From: Streptomyces humidus
GTDB taxonomy: Bacteria; Actinomycetota; Actinomycetes; Streptomycetales; Streptomycetaceae
NCBI RefSeq assembly: GCF_014649655.1
Contig: NZ_BMTL01000012.1
Coordinates: 124,001-188,000 of the forward strand
DNA: 64,000 nt
Direction: 5' to 3'
The number at the start of each line of letters is the position of its first letter. Position 1 is the stretch's first letter. This document shows positions 1 to 7,097 of the stretch, in pieces. The translations under genes were made by a program, and so were the position numbers. Below the pieces are notes generated by a model. That model was not told the DNA's origin. It made no database searches and was given only the letters and a program-made list of their open reading frames with translations.

Positions 1-465
1 GGACACCTCCGCCCACACCGTCTTGCCGACGGGCAGGCGGGGAGCCGTCCCCCACCGCACGGCCAGCGCGGCCACCAGGAGCAGCCCCCGGCCGGACTCG
101 CCCTCCGGACACGCGGAGGGCGGGACGGCGGGCGGGACGGCGGGCGGGACGGCGGGCGGCCGCTTCGCGGCGGCGGCGTCCGCGACCTCGACACGCACCA
201 GCCCCGCGGCCGCGTCGAAGGCGAGCCGGAGGCCGAAGTCCCGTCCGGGGAGCCGCCCGTGGAGCGCCGCGTTCGCCGCGAGTTCGCCGACCACGAGGGC
301 GACCGCGCAGGACGCGTCCGAGGCCGACGGGTGACCCCACTCCTCCATGCGCCGTACGGCGAACCACCGGGCGAGCCGGGCGCCTCGCGGCGTGGAGGCG
401 AACTGCTCGGCGAACGAGGGGAGTTCCCTCGGCGCGTGGTCCGAAGCGGTCGTTCCTGTCAGCAC
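1..465 (-). CDS. ATP-binding protein, HATPase_c anti-sigma-like kinase (partial, 3' end off window)
   Basis: The reverse strand reads from a GTG at 465 as a single HATPase_c domain of the RsbW/SpoIIAB-like type common in Streptomyces. The N box is visible as GELAANAALHG and the G2-like box as ESGRGLLLVAAL. A proline/valine/alanine triple repeat (PPAVPPAVPPAV) lies between them, encoded by a 12-nt tandem repeat near 119-160. The gene continues past base 1, so the C-terminus is missing. It is divergent from an XRE-DUF5753 gene, a pairing seen at many Streptomyces WhiJ-like loci and again in this window at 31-32.6 kb. The protein probably binds ATP and a regulatory partner; kinase activity is only inferred from family. 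Confidence 0.8.
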   Translation of the reverse strand, partial: MLTGTTASDHAPRELPSFAEQFASTPRGARLARWFAVRRMEEWGHPSASDASCAVALVVGELAANAALHGRLPGRDFGLRLAFDAAAGLVRVEVADAAAAKRPPAVPPAVPPAVPPSACPEGESGRGLLLVAALAVRWGTAPRLPVGKTVWAEVS

Positions 466-624
466 GGCTCGTCCGTCCTTGTCTTCCGTGTCCTCTGCCG
501 AACCCGGGACGTCTCGAGGTGTGCACGAGTCGTCACGTTCCGTTCTCAAGAGTCGGCCGATCGCCCTACGCTCGACAGGTGACACGGCATTACTTTTCAC
601 CCCGTAAGGAACGGACGTGACGCT

Positions 625-1569
625 TTGGCCAACGGAATTGATCCCAGCGTGTCGATGGCGGCCCTCTTCGGCGCACGGGTGCGCAGGCTCCGTACGGCGG
701 CGGGCCTGACCCAGGCCGAACTCGGCGACCGGACCCACGTGGTGAGCACACGGATCACCCAGATCGAGCGGGCGTCCGGCGCGAAGCCGACGCTGGACCT
801 GGCGCGTGCGCTGGACACGGTCCTCGGCGCGGACGACCTGCTCGTGGAGCTGTGGCCGTACGTGTACCGGGAGGCGTTCCCGGACTGGTCGCGCAAGTTC
901 ATGGAGTACTCGGCGCGGGCGGTCGCCATCAGGCAGTACGCGGCGCACGTGGTGCCGGGCCTGTTGCAGACGGAGGACTATGCGCGGGCGGTGCTCAGCC
1001 TGGACGCTCTGTTGGACGGCGAGGAGCAGTTGGAGGAGCGCGTCACGGCTCGTATGGGACGGCAGGAGCGGCTGAACTCGCCCGACAGGCCGGAGCTGTG
1101 GGTGATCCTCGACGAGGCGGTGCTGAGACGTCCGATCGGCGGCGACGCCGTGATGCGGAAGCAGTTGGCGCGGCTGCTCGACGCGGCCGCGGCTCGTCAC
1201 ATCACCGTGCAGGTACTGCCGTTCGATCAAGGCGGGCACGAGGCGATGGGCGGCTCGCTGACGGTTCTGACTCTGCCGGACGGCTCGGAAGTGGCCTACA
1301 CAGAGGGTGCGGACTATGGCCAACTCATCGAAGCACCAGCCGATGTCAGCCGCTACAAGGTGATTTACGATCGGCTGCGGGCGGCAGCCCTGCCCCCGAT
1401 CATGTCACTGGACATGATCCGGTCCACGTTGGAGGGCAACTACCGTGGCGCGAATCTCCCGTCCCGATCCGAACGGCGTCGCCTGGCGCAGGAGCAGCTA
1501 CAGCAATCAAGCGGGCGGCGACTGCGTGGAGGTGGCCGACGGGTTCCGGGCCGTCGTCCCGGTCCGTGA
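625..1569 (+). CDS. XRE-family regulator with DUF5753 (WhiJ-like)
   Basis: Cytoplasmic DNA-binding regulator. An N-terminal Cro/CI-type HTH (about residues 10-65, with AGLTQAELG and ITQIERASG) is followed by a DUF5753 domain (about 90-275) with its usual signatures VVPGLLQTEDYA, RQERL and VQVLPFDQG. A TTG at 625 is used because no other in-frame start lies upstream close enough to AAGGA at 606-610; spacing to the TTG is 14 nt, rather long, so GTG 649 is an alternative. The last ~40 residues are Arg/Gly-rich and are read out of frame over the next gene, a 125-nt overlap. This may mean the natural stop was lost by a small indel. Its partner is the DUF397 protein downstream. Confidence 0.88.
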   Translation: MANGIDPSVSMAALFGARVRRLRTAAGLTQAELGDRTHVVSTRITQIERASGAKPTLDLARALDTVLGADDLLVELWPYVYREAFPDWSRKFMEYSARAVAIRQYAAHVVPGLLQTEDYARAVLSLDALLDGEEQLEERVTARMGRQERLNSPDRPELWVILDEAVLRRPIGGDAVMRKQLARLLDAAAARHITVQVLPFDQGGHEAMGGSLTVLTLPDGSEVAYTEGADYGQLIEAPADVSRYKVIYDRLRAAALPPIMSLDMIRSTLEGNYRGANLPSRSERRRLAQEQLQQSSGRRLRGGGRRVPGRRPGP

Positions 1570-1663
1570 CAGCAAGGCCCCGCAGGGTCCGGCGCTGTGC
1601 TTCGGGGCAGCCCCCTGGACGGCCTTCATAGACCAGTTGAAGGCGGGACGCCCCCGTACCTGA
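1445..1663 (+). CDS. DUF397 small protein
   Basis: This 72-residue protein from a GTG start has the DUF397 signature: WRRSSYSN, GDCVEVA, VPVRDSK and a final WTAFIDQLK. DUF397 proteins accompany XRE-DUF5753 regulators in Streptomyces and some modulate their activity, possibly as antitoxin-like partners. The gene starts inside the upstream regulator's reading frame, with 125 nt overlapping in another frame, so translation is probably coupled. It is followed by a hairpin terminator. Family assignment is secure; function in this strain is unknown. Confidence 0.88.
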   Translation: MARISRPDPNGVAWRRSSYSNQAGGDCVEVADGFRAVVPVRDSKAPQGPALCFGAAPWTAFIDQLKAGRPRT

Positions 1664-1695
1664 GACGACCGGCCGCCGACCGCGTTCCGGGCTCA

Positions 1696-1721
1696 CCGGA
1701 CCCTTGTCCACGAGGGTCCGG
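1696..1721 (+). terminator. Hairpin terminator after XRE/DUF397
   Basis: A 9-bp perfect stem (CCGGACCCT at 1696-1704, AGGGTCCGG at 1713-1721) with an 8-nt loop lies 33 nt after the DUF397 stop. There is no U-tract, as is usual for Streptomyces. A second short hairpin, GCGCC-ttt-GGCGC, sits about 40 nt further on. Confidence 0.6.
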
Positions 1722-1842
1722 CGGGCCGCCGGCCTCCTGAAAGAACCGGGGGAAAGCGCGCCTTTGGCGCCCGGGCGGGGGCGGCCCTGGACAAGCGGCA
1801 ACCGGCGGGAGCGCGTGATGACCCACAGTGGTCAGCGGATCC

Positions 1843-2262
1843 TCAGAAGCCCGGAACGCTGCGTACGTTCCGCTCGGCGACATCGGGCAGGAACCGCGCG
1901 ACAGTGACGAAATCGGCGTCGTCATGCAGGACGACCAGGCCGTGGTGCGCGGCGGTGGCACAGATCATCAGGTCGAGTGGACCGGCCGCGCCGAGGGCTC
2001 CTCGCTCGGCGAGCGTGTGCTGGGCCGCGTCGACCCAGTCCCACAACCGCTTCGGCAGCGGCACGTCAGGGTAGAGATCGGCGAACATCTGCCCCATGGC
2101 CTCGTACTCCACGGCGTTGCGGGCCGAGCGCCGGAACTCGGCTCGCTGGGCGGCGCACGAGCCGATGGCCTGGAGCGTGGTGGTCTCCAGCCACGCGTCC
2201 CTCAGCTGCTCCTCACGCAGCAGGCGCCACAGGCCCGAGGAGTCGAGCAGGTAGTGGATCAC
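1843..2262 (-). CDS. PIN-domain toxin (VapC-like ribonuclease)
   Basis: This 139-residue protein has the acidic pattern of PIN ribonucleases: Asp7 in IHYLLDSSGLWRLL, a central Glu/Asp cluster, DLMICATAAHHG and a C-terminal HDDADF. The family cleaves RNA when released from its antitoxin. Its start overlaps the stop of the upstream antitoxin gene by 4 nt (2259-2262), so the two are translationally coupled. Length is normal and no frameshift is visible, so the toxin looks intact. Confidence 0.88.
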   Translation of the reverse strand: MIHYLLDSSGLWRLLREEQLRDAWLETTTLQAIGSCAAQRAEFRRSARNAVEYEAMGQMFADLYPDVPLPKRLWDWVDAAQHTLAERGALGAAGPLDLMICATAAHHGLVVLHDDADFVTVARFLPDVAERNVRSVPGF

Positions 2263-2480
2263 GCGCCGCCCTGCTTGTCCTCGGCGCGGTGTCGCTGCCA
2301 GCCGTCATAGTCCCACTGCTGGGCGGCGCGGAAGTGCTTGGCCACGAGCGCTGCCCGCTCATGGCGTTCGGCGTACTCGCGGAGGGCGGCATTGACCACG
2401 TCCTTCTTGGTGCCGCCGCCGGCGACGCGCATGGCCTTCTCCAGGGCGTCGTCATCAAGATCGATCGTCGTCACACTCAT
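2259..2480 (-). CDS. VapB-like antitoxin
   Basis: This 73-residue protein has an N-terminal ribbon-helix-helix-like segment (TTIDLDDDALEKAM, then TKKDVVNAALREYA), as in VapB/DUF2191 antitoxins. The acidic, Trp-containing C-terminal tail would wrap the toxin. The ATG at 2480 has a very good ribosome site, AAAGGAG, 9 nt upstream on the reverse strand. It is the first gene of a two-gene operon with the PIN toxin and probably autoregulates the promoter just upstream. Confidence 0.85.
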   Translation of the reverse strand: MSVTTIDLDDDALEKAMRVAGGGTKKDVVNAALREYAERHERAALVAKHFRAAQQWDYDGWQRHRAEDKQGGA

Positions 2481-2520
2481 ACTGGACTCCTTTATTCAAG
2501 AGCAACATCGATTATATATA
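2481..2520 (-). promoter_or_regulatory. Promoter of the VapB/VapC-like pair
   Basis: Upstream of the antitoxin the reverse strand carries a consensus TATAAT (complement of 2511-2516) within an A/T-rich run that is conspicuous against the local G+C. About 30 nt of leader and an AAAGGAG ribosome site follow. The alternating TATATATA could be part of an autoregulatory operator; that is an inference. Confidence 0.6.
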
Positions 2521-2555
2521 TCCACCGCCGACCTGCGCGCTTCATCCGGAATCCG

Positions 2556-2820
2556 CTCACCGGACCCGGGGCTTCTCCCCCCGACCGCTTCCCGAACAAC
2601 TCCGCCTGTGCTCCTCGCCCGGCAGATTCCCCAGGGCGATGAGGTGCGGGGCCTGGGCGAACGCCGTCGCGCGGGCCGCCTCCTTCGCCGCCCACAGGGC
2701 CCGCACCGTGCCCTGGACGCCGGCGGGGCCGGGCGTGCGGCGGTCTCGGCCGCCGCCTGAGCCAGATCGACATCGGTGCCGATCAGTGGTTCGCCGGCGT
2801 CGAGCCGGGCGAGGAGCAGC
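2556..2820. pseudogene. Chimeric mosaic: enoyl-CoA hydratase fragment joined to histidine-kinase fragment
   Basis: Two fragments of other genes in this window are spliced here. Bases 2556-2727 match 7097-7265, the 3' end of the enoyl-CoA hydratase gene in the same orientation, with a few substitutions and a 2-nt insertion. Bases 2725-2820 match 4422-4517, the sensor-kinase gene, with two mismatches in 96 nt. The A/B junction falls in a shared GGCGGG-type stretch. Neither fragment can encode a working domain. The part runs directly into a DUF433 fragment. Recombination, template switching or misassembly could each give this pattern. Confidence 0.8.
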
Positions 2821-2990
2821 CCCAGGTTCGGCCAGGGCTCCCCGTGGTGGCGGCCAACCATGTCTCGGTCAAGGCGATCACCGACCTGTGGGAGGCCGGG
2901 GAGAGCGTCGAGGACATCGCGTACGACTACGCCATGACGCCTGAGCAGGTGGACGCCCTCTGCCAGGCAGTGGTGAGCCTTGTCGCCTGA
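2820..2990 (+). pseudogene. DUF433 antitoxin remnant (C-terminal part)
   Basis: The frame ending at TGA 2988-2990 reads PVVAANHVSVKAITDLWEAG then ESVEDIAYDYAMTPEQVDAL, typical of DUF433 antitoxins. The N-terminus is gone, replaced by the kinase-derived fragment. Bases 2820-2900 are nearly identical to 7003-7082, where the 5' part of a DUF433 gene survives. The two loci therefore hold overlapping pieces of one ancestral gene. The remnant overlaps the start of a truncated DUF5615 toxin gene, the usual DUF433 partner. Confidence 0.75.
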
Positions 2991-3135
2991 GTTCTTCCTC
3001 GACCGCAATCTCGGGCGTCGCGTGGCGGAAGGGCTGAGGGCGTGCGGCTGGACGGTTCACCGCATCGGCGATGTCTTCCCCGACGACGGACAGGACGTGC
3101 CCGACGAGGAATGGATCACTCACGGCCTCGACCGG
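2980..3135 (+). pseudogene. DUF5615 PIN-like toxin, truncated
   Basis: From a TTG at 2980 the frame reads PEFFLDRNLGRRVAEGLRAC, GWTVHRIGDVFP and VPDEEWITHG, the N-terminal half of a DUF5615 PIN-like toxin with its first catalytic-type Asp. After about residue 52 the similarity ends. The frame then runs antisense across the HigA gene to 3297 without family features. A complete member is about 130 residues, so this copy should be inactive. It belongs with the DUF433 remnant upstream. Confidence 0.72.
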
Positions 3136-3164
3136 TCATGGGCGCCCCTCTCGAAGGAACTGCC

Positions 3165-3470
3165 TCACAGCCTCACGGAAAGGTTCCCAACGGTGGCTGT
3201 TATGGTCAGCTCGCCGCCGATCGCGTGCAGGTATGCGGCCATGGTCGAGGTGTCCAGGCGGGCGAGGCCCCGCTCGATCTGGCTGATCCGTCCCTGAGTG
3301 ACCCCCATGGCCTGGGCGACCTGTACCTGGGTGAAGCCTTGCGCCTTGCGGAGGGCGGCCAGTTCATGGCCACGCTCGGCGTCGACCATCTCCGCCTTGA
3401 TGGTGTCGATGCGCTCGCGCTTCTCGGAGGTGATGTCGGCCGTCAGGTCGGCCATGGTGCCGAGTTTCAT
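3165..3470 (-). CDS. XRE antitoxin (HigA-like)
   Basis: This 101-residue protein has a central HTH (LRKAQGFTQVQVAQAMGVTQ, then GRISQIERG) and the end typical of actinobacterial HigA antitoxins, HAIGGELTITATVGN. It should bind the toxin and repress the operon. Its start overlaps the stop of the upstream toxin gene by 4 nt (3467-3470). In this toxin-first order the antitoxin is the downstream gene, as in higBA. It looks intact although it is embedded among remnants. Confidence 0.86.
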   Translation of the reverse strand: MKLGTMADLTADITSEKRERIDTIKAEMVDAERGHELAALRKAQGFTQVQVAQAMGVTQGRISQIERGLARLDTSTMAAYLHAIGGELTITATVGNLSVRL

Positions 3471-3853
3471 CTGCTCTGCCCTTCCTTCTTCTCCTGCTCC
3501 AGTCCCTCAAGGTAAGCCGCGTACTTGTCGTCCGCTTCCTTGACGGCCTTGGGATACCAAGCTGCCCACTGCCGACCGGCTGCTTTGTTGCCGGCCACCA
3601 GGAAGATGGCTCGCCGCTCCGGGTCGAAGACGAAGAGCATGCGGATACTCACGGTCCCGCCGTTGCGTGGGCGCAGTTCCCGCATGTTCCGGTAGCGACT
3701 CTTCTCGATCGCGCCGACCGTCGGGCGGCGGAGCGCCGGACCCACTTCCTGGAGTCTTTCCAGAGCGGCTATCACATGGAGATGGCTGTCCGGGTCTTCC
3801 GCCGAAAGAACCGGGGAAGGTTCCACATGGTGAACCTCGGACGGAGTTCTCAC
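3467..3853 (-). CDS. RelE/HigB-family toxin
   Basis: From the GTG at 3853 this is 128 residues. The body fits the Gp49/HigB-like toxin family: DPDSHLHVIAALERLQEVGP, NMRELRPRNGG, IRMLFVFDPERRAIFLVAG and a final WYPKAVKEAD helix. Such toxins cleave ribosome-bound mRNA. The N-terminus (EVHHVEPSPVL) lacks the usual Trp-Leu segment before DPDSH, and no clear ribosome site precedes the GTG. The first residues may therefore be altered, or the start may lie further upstream in an open frame reaching 3982. Coupled to the HigA-like gene. Confidence 0.78.
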   Translation of the reverse strand: MRTPSEVHHVEPSPVLSAEDPDSHLHVIAALERLQEVGPALRRPTVGAIEKSRYRNMRELRPRNGGTVSIRMLFVFDPERRAIFLVAGNKAAGRQWAAWYPKAVKEADDKYAAYLEGLEQEKKEGQSR

Positions 3854-3985
3854 AGGAAACCCGGCCGAAGGACTGGCCCGCCGAGCAACGCGCAGTGCCG
3901 CTGTCGCGCCGGCAGGCGGGTGACTCAACGGGCGGGCGGCAGCCGTCTGCAAACACTGATGTGACACTGTCGGGGAGAACAACCA

Positions 3986-5290
3986 TTACCTCCGCGTCGC
4001 CCCGGTCCGGCCGGATCGGATCCTTCTGTCTGCGGGCCGGCCGGTCGGGCTGTTCGGTCCGTCCGGCGTGGTGATGCGGAACGACAGGTGCGCACCGTGC
4101 GGTGTGTCCTGGACCGCCAGGGTGCCTCCGTGGGCGGTGGCGATGTCGCGGGCGATGGCCAGGCCGAGTCCCGATCCGCCGGCGTCACGTACCCGGGCCT
4201 CGTCCAGTCGGTAGAAGCGCTGGAACACCCGTTCACGGGAGGCGGCCGGGATGCCCGGGCCGTCGTCGATGACGTCGAGCCCGTCAGCCGTGACCCGGAT
4301 GGTGACCTGGGAGGCGGCGTGACGGACCGCGTTGGCGACGAGGTTGGCGACCATGCGTTCCAGGTGCGAGCGGGAGCCGGTCACGATGACGTCGGACTCC
4401 AGCTCCAGCGCGATCTTCACGGGGGCCGGGCGTGCGGCGGTCTCGGCCGCCACCTGAGCCAGATCGACATCGGTGCCGGTCAGTGGTTCGCCGGCGTCGA
4501 GCCGGGCGAGGAGCAGCAGATCACCGGTCAGCTCCTTGATACGGGCCACGTCGGTGAGTGCTTCGGTGACGAGGCCGGGTGCCTGCGGCATCCCCAACTC
4601 GAGTCGGGCGCTCAGTGTGGCGACCGGGTTGCGCAGTTCGTGGGCGGCGTCGGCGACGAACTGCTTGTGCCGCTCGACCGCGGACTCCAGCTGGCCCAGG
4701 GTGACGTTCATGGTCCGGGCCAGGCGTGCCACCTCGTCGCGGGTGACGGGCTCGGGCACCCGACGGTGGAGGTTCTTGGCGGTGATGTCCGCGAAGGTGG
4801 CCCTGATCGATTCCACGGGGGCGAGCACCCGGCCCATCAACTGCCATGTCATCACGGCCATCAGCACCACCAACGCCGGGACACCCACCAGGAGCAACTG
4901 CTCAAGCACGCCGAGGGCCATCCGCACGGGCGCCAGCGAGACCCTGGCCTTCACCGTCACCGGGCCGTCGGTGGTGACCACGACGGTGCTGGCGGTGGCG
5001 TAGCCGTCGGCCACGACCACCTTCTCCTCGCCCCGGTCGGCGCCGTTCCCGCTCTTTTCCGGTGTCGGCTCCGCGCCGCCGACCCCGCCGGGTGGAGCCG
5101 CGACGACGGGCGGGTCCTCCTCGAGCGCCGCGGCACTGGCCCTGACCTTTCGGACGGCCTCGTCGGCGACGCCGCCCTGCAGACTGTCGCGCAGCGTGAG
5201 GATCAGCACCAGGGAGGCCGCGGTCAGCACCGTGGCGACCATGACGGACGCGGCCAGGGTCACCCGCATCCGCACCGACAGCCGGTTCAC
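3986..5290 (-). CDS. Sensor histidine kinase (OmpR-type partner)
   Basis: Membrane sensor of about 434 residues, start GTG 5290, which overlaps the stop of the response-regulator gene by 4 nt. It has an N-terminal TM segment (VTLAASVMVATVLTAASLVL), an extracytoplasmic region of about 110 residues with a Gly/Pro/Glu-rich stretch, a second TM near LLLVGVPALVVLMAV, then HAMP. The H box is FVADAAHELRNPVATL, followed by N, G1 (DDGPGIP) and G2 (GSGLGLA) boxes. It should autophosphorylate and donate to the regulator encoded upstream. A 96-nt piece of this gene (4422-4517) is duplicated in the mosaic at 2725-2820. The longer upstream frame to 5542 is antisense-type shadow. Confidence 0.92.
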   Translation of the reverse strand: MNRLSVRMRVTLAASVMVATVLTAASLVLILTLRDSLQGGVADEAVRKVRASAAALEEDPPVVAAPPGGVGGAEPTPEKSGNGADRGEEKVVVADGYATASTVVVTTDGPVTVKARVSLAPVRMALGVLEQLLLVGVPALVVLMAVMTWQLMGRVLAPVESIRATFADITAKNLHRRVPEPVTRDEVARLARTMNVTLGQLESAVERHKQFVADAAHELRNPVATLSARLELGMPQAPGLVTEALTDVARIKELTGDLLLLARLDAGEPLTGTDVDLAQVAAETAARPAPVKIALELESDVIVTGSRSHLERMVANLVANAVRHAASQVTIRVTADGLDVIDDGPGIPAASRERVFQRFYRLDEARVRDAGGSGLGLAIARDIATAHGGTLAVQDTPHGAHLSFRITTPDGPNSPTGRPADRRIRSGRTGATRR

Positions 5291-5976
5291 GGAAGTTCCA
5301 GAAGATAGCCGCTGCCTCGTACGGTCGTCAGGGTGCGGACTCCGAACGGCGCGTCGATCTTGCGGCGCAGGGCACTGATATAGACCTCGACGATGTTGGG
5401 ATCGCCCTCGAAGGCGAAGTCCCAGGCGTGCTGAAGCAGTTCCGCTTTGGTCACCACCTGGCCGGCCCGGCGGCACAGCAGATGCAGCACCGCGAACTCC
5501 TTGGGAGTCAGTGCTATGTGTACGCCGCCGCGCCGGGCGCATGCCGCCGCCGGGTCCACCTGTAGATCCCCCACCTCGATGACGGCGGGCCGTTCCTGCG
5601 CCCCGCGGCGGACGAGCGCCCGCAGCCGCGCCAGCAGCACCGCGAAGGAGAACGGTTTGGCCAGGTAGTCGTCCGCGCCGCTGTCCAGTGACTGGACCTC
5701 GTCGAGTTCACCGTCCATCGCGGTCAGCATCATGATCGGTGTCCAGTTGCCGGCTTCGCGCAGCTTCCGGCACACGGCGAAGCCGTTGAGGCCTGGCAGC
5801 ATCACGTCCAGCACGATCGCGTCGTACCGGTGCTCGCCGGCCATCCAGACGGCCTCGCCGCCGTCACCGACCACGTCCACGGCGAAACCCTTGTCCACCA
5901 GTCCGGACTTGATGACGTCGGCGAGTCGTTGTTCGTCCTCGACCAGAAGCAAGCGCATCCGCTCAGTTTCCGCCAT
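5287..5976 (-). CDS. OmpR/PhoB-family response regulator
   Basis: Receiver domain starting MRLLLVEDEQ with phospho-acceptor Asp in YDAIVLDVMLPG and conserved Lys in DYLAKPFS. A C-terminal winged helix with LTPKEFAVLHLL and TVRGSGYLLE follows. ATG 5976 gives the short lead MAETER; ATG 5958 is an alternative. It is first in a two-gene operon with the kinase. The 68-bp region before it carries direct repeats suited to such a dimeric regulator, so autoregulation and control of the divergent lipoprotein gene are likely. Confidence 0.93.
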   Translation of the reverse strand: MAETERMRLLLVEDEQRLADVIKSGLVDKGFAVDVVGDGGEAVWMAGEHRYDAIVLDVMLPGLNGFAVCRKLREAGNWTPIMMLTAMDGELDEVQSLDSGADDYLAKPFSFAVLLARLRALVRRGAQERPAVIEVGDLQVDPAAACARRGGVHIALTPKEFAVLHLLCRRAGQVVTKAELLQHAWDFAFEGDPNIVEVYISALRRKIDAPFGVRTLTTVRGSGYLLELP

Positions 5977-6044
5977 GCGACCTGAAGAAATCCTGAAGAC
6001 GCCCCTCAGGAGGTTTTCAGGTACGGCCCGGAAAGCTTGCCGCC
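5977..6044. promoter_or_regulatory. Divergent regulatory region, direct repeats
   Basis: CCTGAAGA occurs at about 5981 and again 11 bp later (CCTGAAGAaatCCTGAAGA), the spacing used by OmpR-type dimers. An imperfect inverted pair, CCTCAGG/TTTTCAGG, follows towards 6020. The region separates the response-regulator gene and the lipoprotein gene. A plausible operator for the adjacent regulator. Confidence 0.55.
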
Positions 6045-6962
6045 ATGAACACGACCTCAAGCTTCCGTGTCATCCGTCAGGCGGCGGCCGGTGCGCTCGC
6101 TGCCCTTGTGCTCGCCGGATGCGGGACCAGCATGGCCGCCACGGACCCGGACCGGAACAGCGCCTCGCCGAACGCTCTCTCCGGTATCTGCGCGGCCTCC
6201 ACGCAGCGAAACGGCATCGTGCACTGCACGGAACCGTTCGCGGGAAAGAAGCCGATCCGACTGCCGAGCGACCCGTCCCGCACACAGCGCTACGGAGCTG
6301 TCAAGGGCGGCGGATCGAAGTTCCACACCCGCGGCGGCGATCTGCCGCTCTCCGCTGCCGTCGCCAGGCAACTGGAAGCGGACATCGAAAACCGCCGCCG
6401 CGCCTACGCGAACACGATCTACCTCGCGGTGATCTCCCAGGGCGCCGTCACCAAGATCAAACCGGTCGCGGACATCGAGGAGAACGCCGTCCTTCGTGCC
6501 GCCTTCGCCGGGCGGGCCATGGAGGGCGCCATCGGTGTCCGCACCCGACAGGGTGACTACTCCCTTCGCGAGACCCTTCCCGTCCGTATCGAATTCGCCA
6601 AGTCACCGGTCCACGGGAAGCTGACCGGAAGGATCACCAACGCGACCAGGGCCGTCCGTAGCGCCAAGGGCTCCTGCTTCGCCCCGCTCAACCGCACCCG
6701 GGCGAATCCTCTTGCCGGTGTGTTCACAGCCAAGATCGCCATCGAGCGTGCCTTCTCCATGCACGCGCCGTTCGACGACGAACTCCTCCTCGAGTGGTCG
6801 AGCGACGTCAGCAACATGGGCTCCGCGTACTACCCGAGCATCGCGACCCTGCTCGGCGGGGACCCCCTGGGCCGGACCTGGGAGACGATGCTCCACGGAA
6901 CACCGTCGGCCGGCCCGCCCGTCGACCTTCGCCTCGTCAACGGCGGCGGTGGAACCTGCTGA
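6045..6962 (+). CDS. Secreted lipoprotein of unknown function
   Basis: A 305-residue protein with a lipoprotein signal: basic start, hydrophobic AAAGALAALV, lipobox LAGC (Cys about 26). After acylation it would sit on the outer face of the membrane. The mature part has several Cys residues (GICAAS, VHCTEPF, GSCFAPL, the last residue Cys), suggesting disulfides. I do not recognise a domain. It is divergent from the two-component genes across a 68-bp region with operator-like repeats, so it is probably the system's target or sensory partner. It ends 4 nt before a broken DUF433 gene. Confidence 0.75.
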   Translation: MNTTSSFRVIRQAAAGALAALVLAGCGTSMAATDPDRNSASPNALSGICAASTQRNGIVHCTEPFAGKKPIRLPSDPSRTQRYGAVKGGGSKFHTRGGDLPLSAAVARQLEADIENRRRAYANTIYLAVISQGAVTKIKPVADIEENAVLRAAFAGRAMEGAIGVRTRQGDYSLRETLPVRIEFAKSPVHGKLTGRITNATRAVRSAKGSCFAPLNRTRANPLAGVFTAKIAIERAFSMHAPFDDELLLEWSSDVSNMGSAYYPSIATLLGGDPLGRTWETMLHGTPSAGPPVDLRLVNGGGGTC

Positions 6963-6966
6963 CGAC

Positions 6967-7082
6967 ATGGCCGAACAACCATCCGTCCCCGTCGTGATCG
7001 ACCCCAGGTTCGGCCAGGGCTCCCCGTGGTGGCGGCCAACCATGTCTCGGTCAAGGCGATCACCGACCTGTGGGAAGCCGGG
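6967..7082 (+). pseudogene. DUF433 antitoxin, 5' fragment with frameshift
   Basis: ATG 6967 starts MAEQPSVPVVIDPRFGQGSP, a DUF433-like N-terminus. The continuation VVAANHVSVKAITDLWEAG is in another frame, as if one C were lost in the run CTCCCC near 7020. The gene stops matching at 7082 and abuts the 3' end of the enoyl-CoA hydratase gene. Bases 7003-7082 recur at 2820-2900 with the same four-C run, so the frameshift was present before the two copies separated, if it is a true frameshift. Confidence 0.7.
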
Positions 7083-7097
7083 TTCTTGCTGGTCCTC

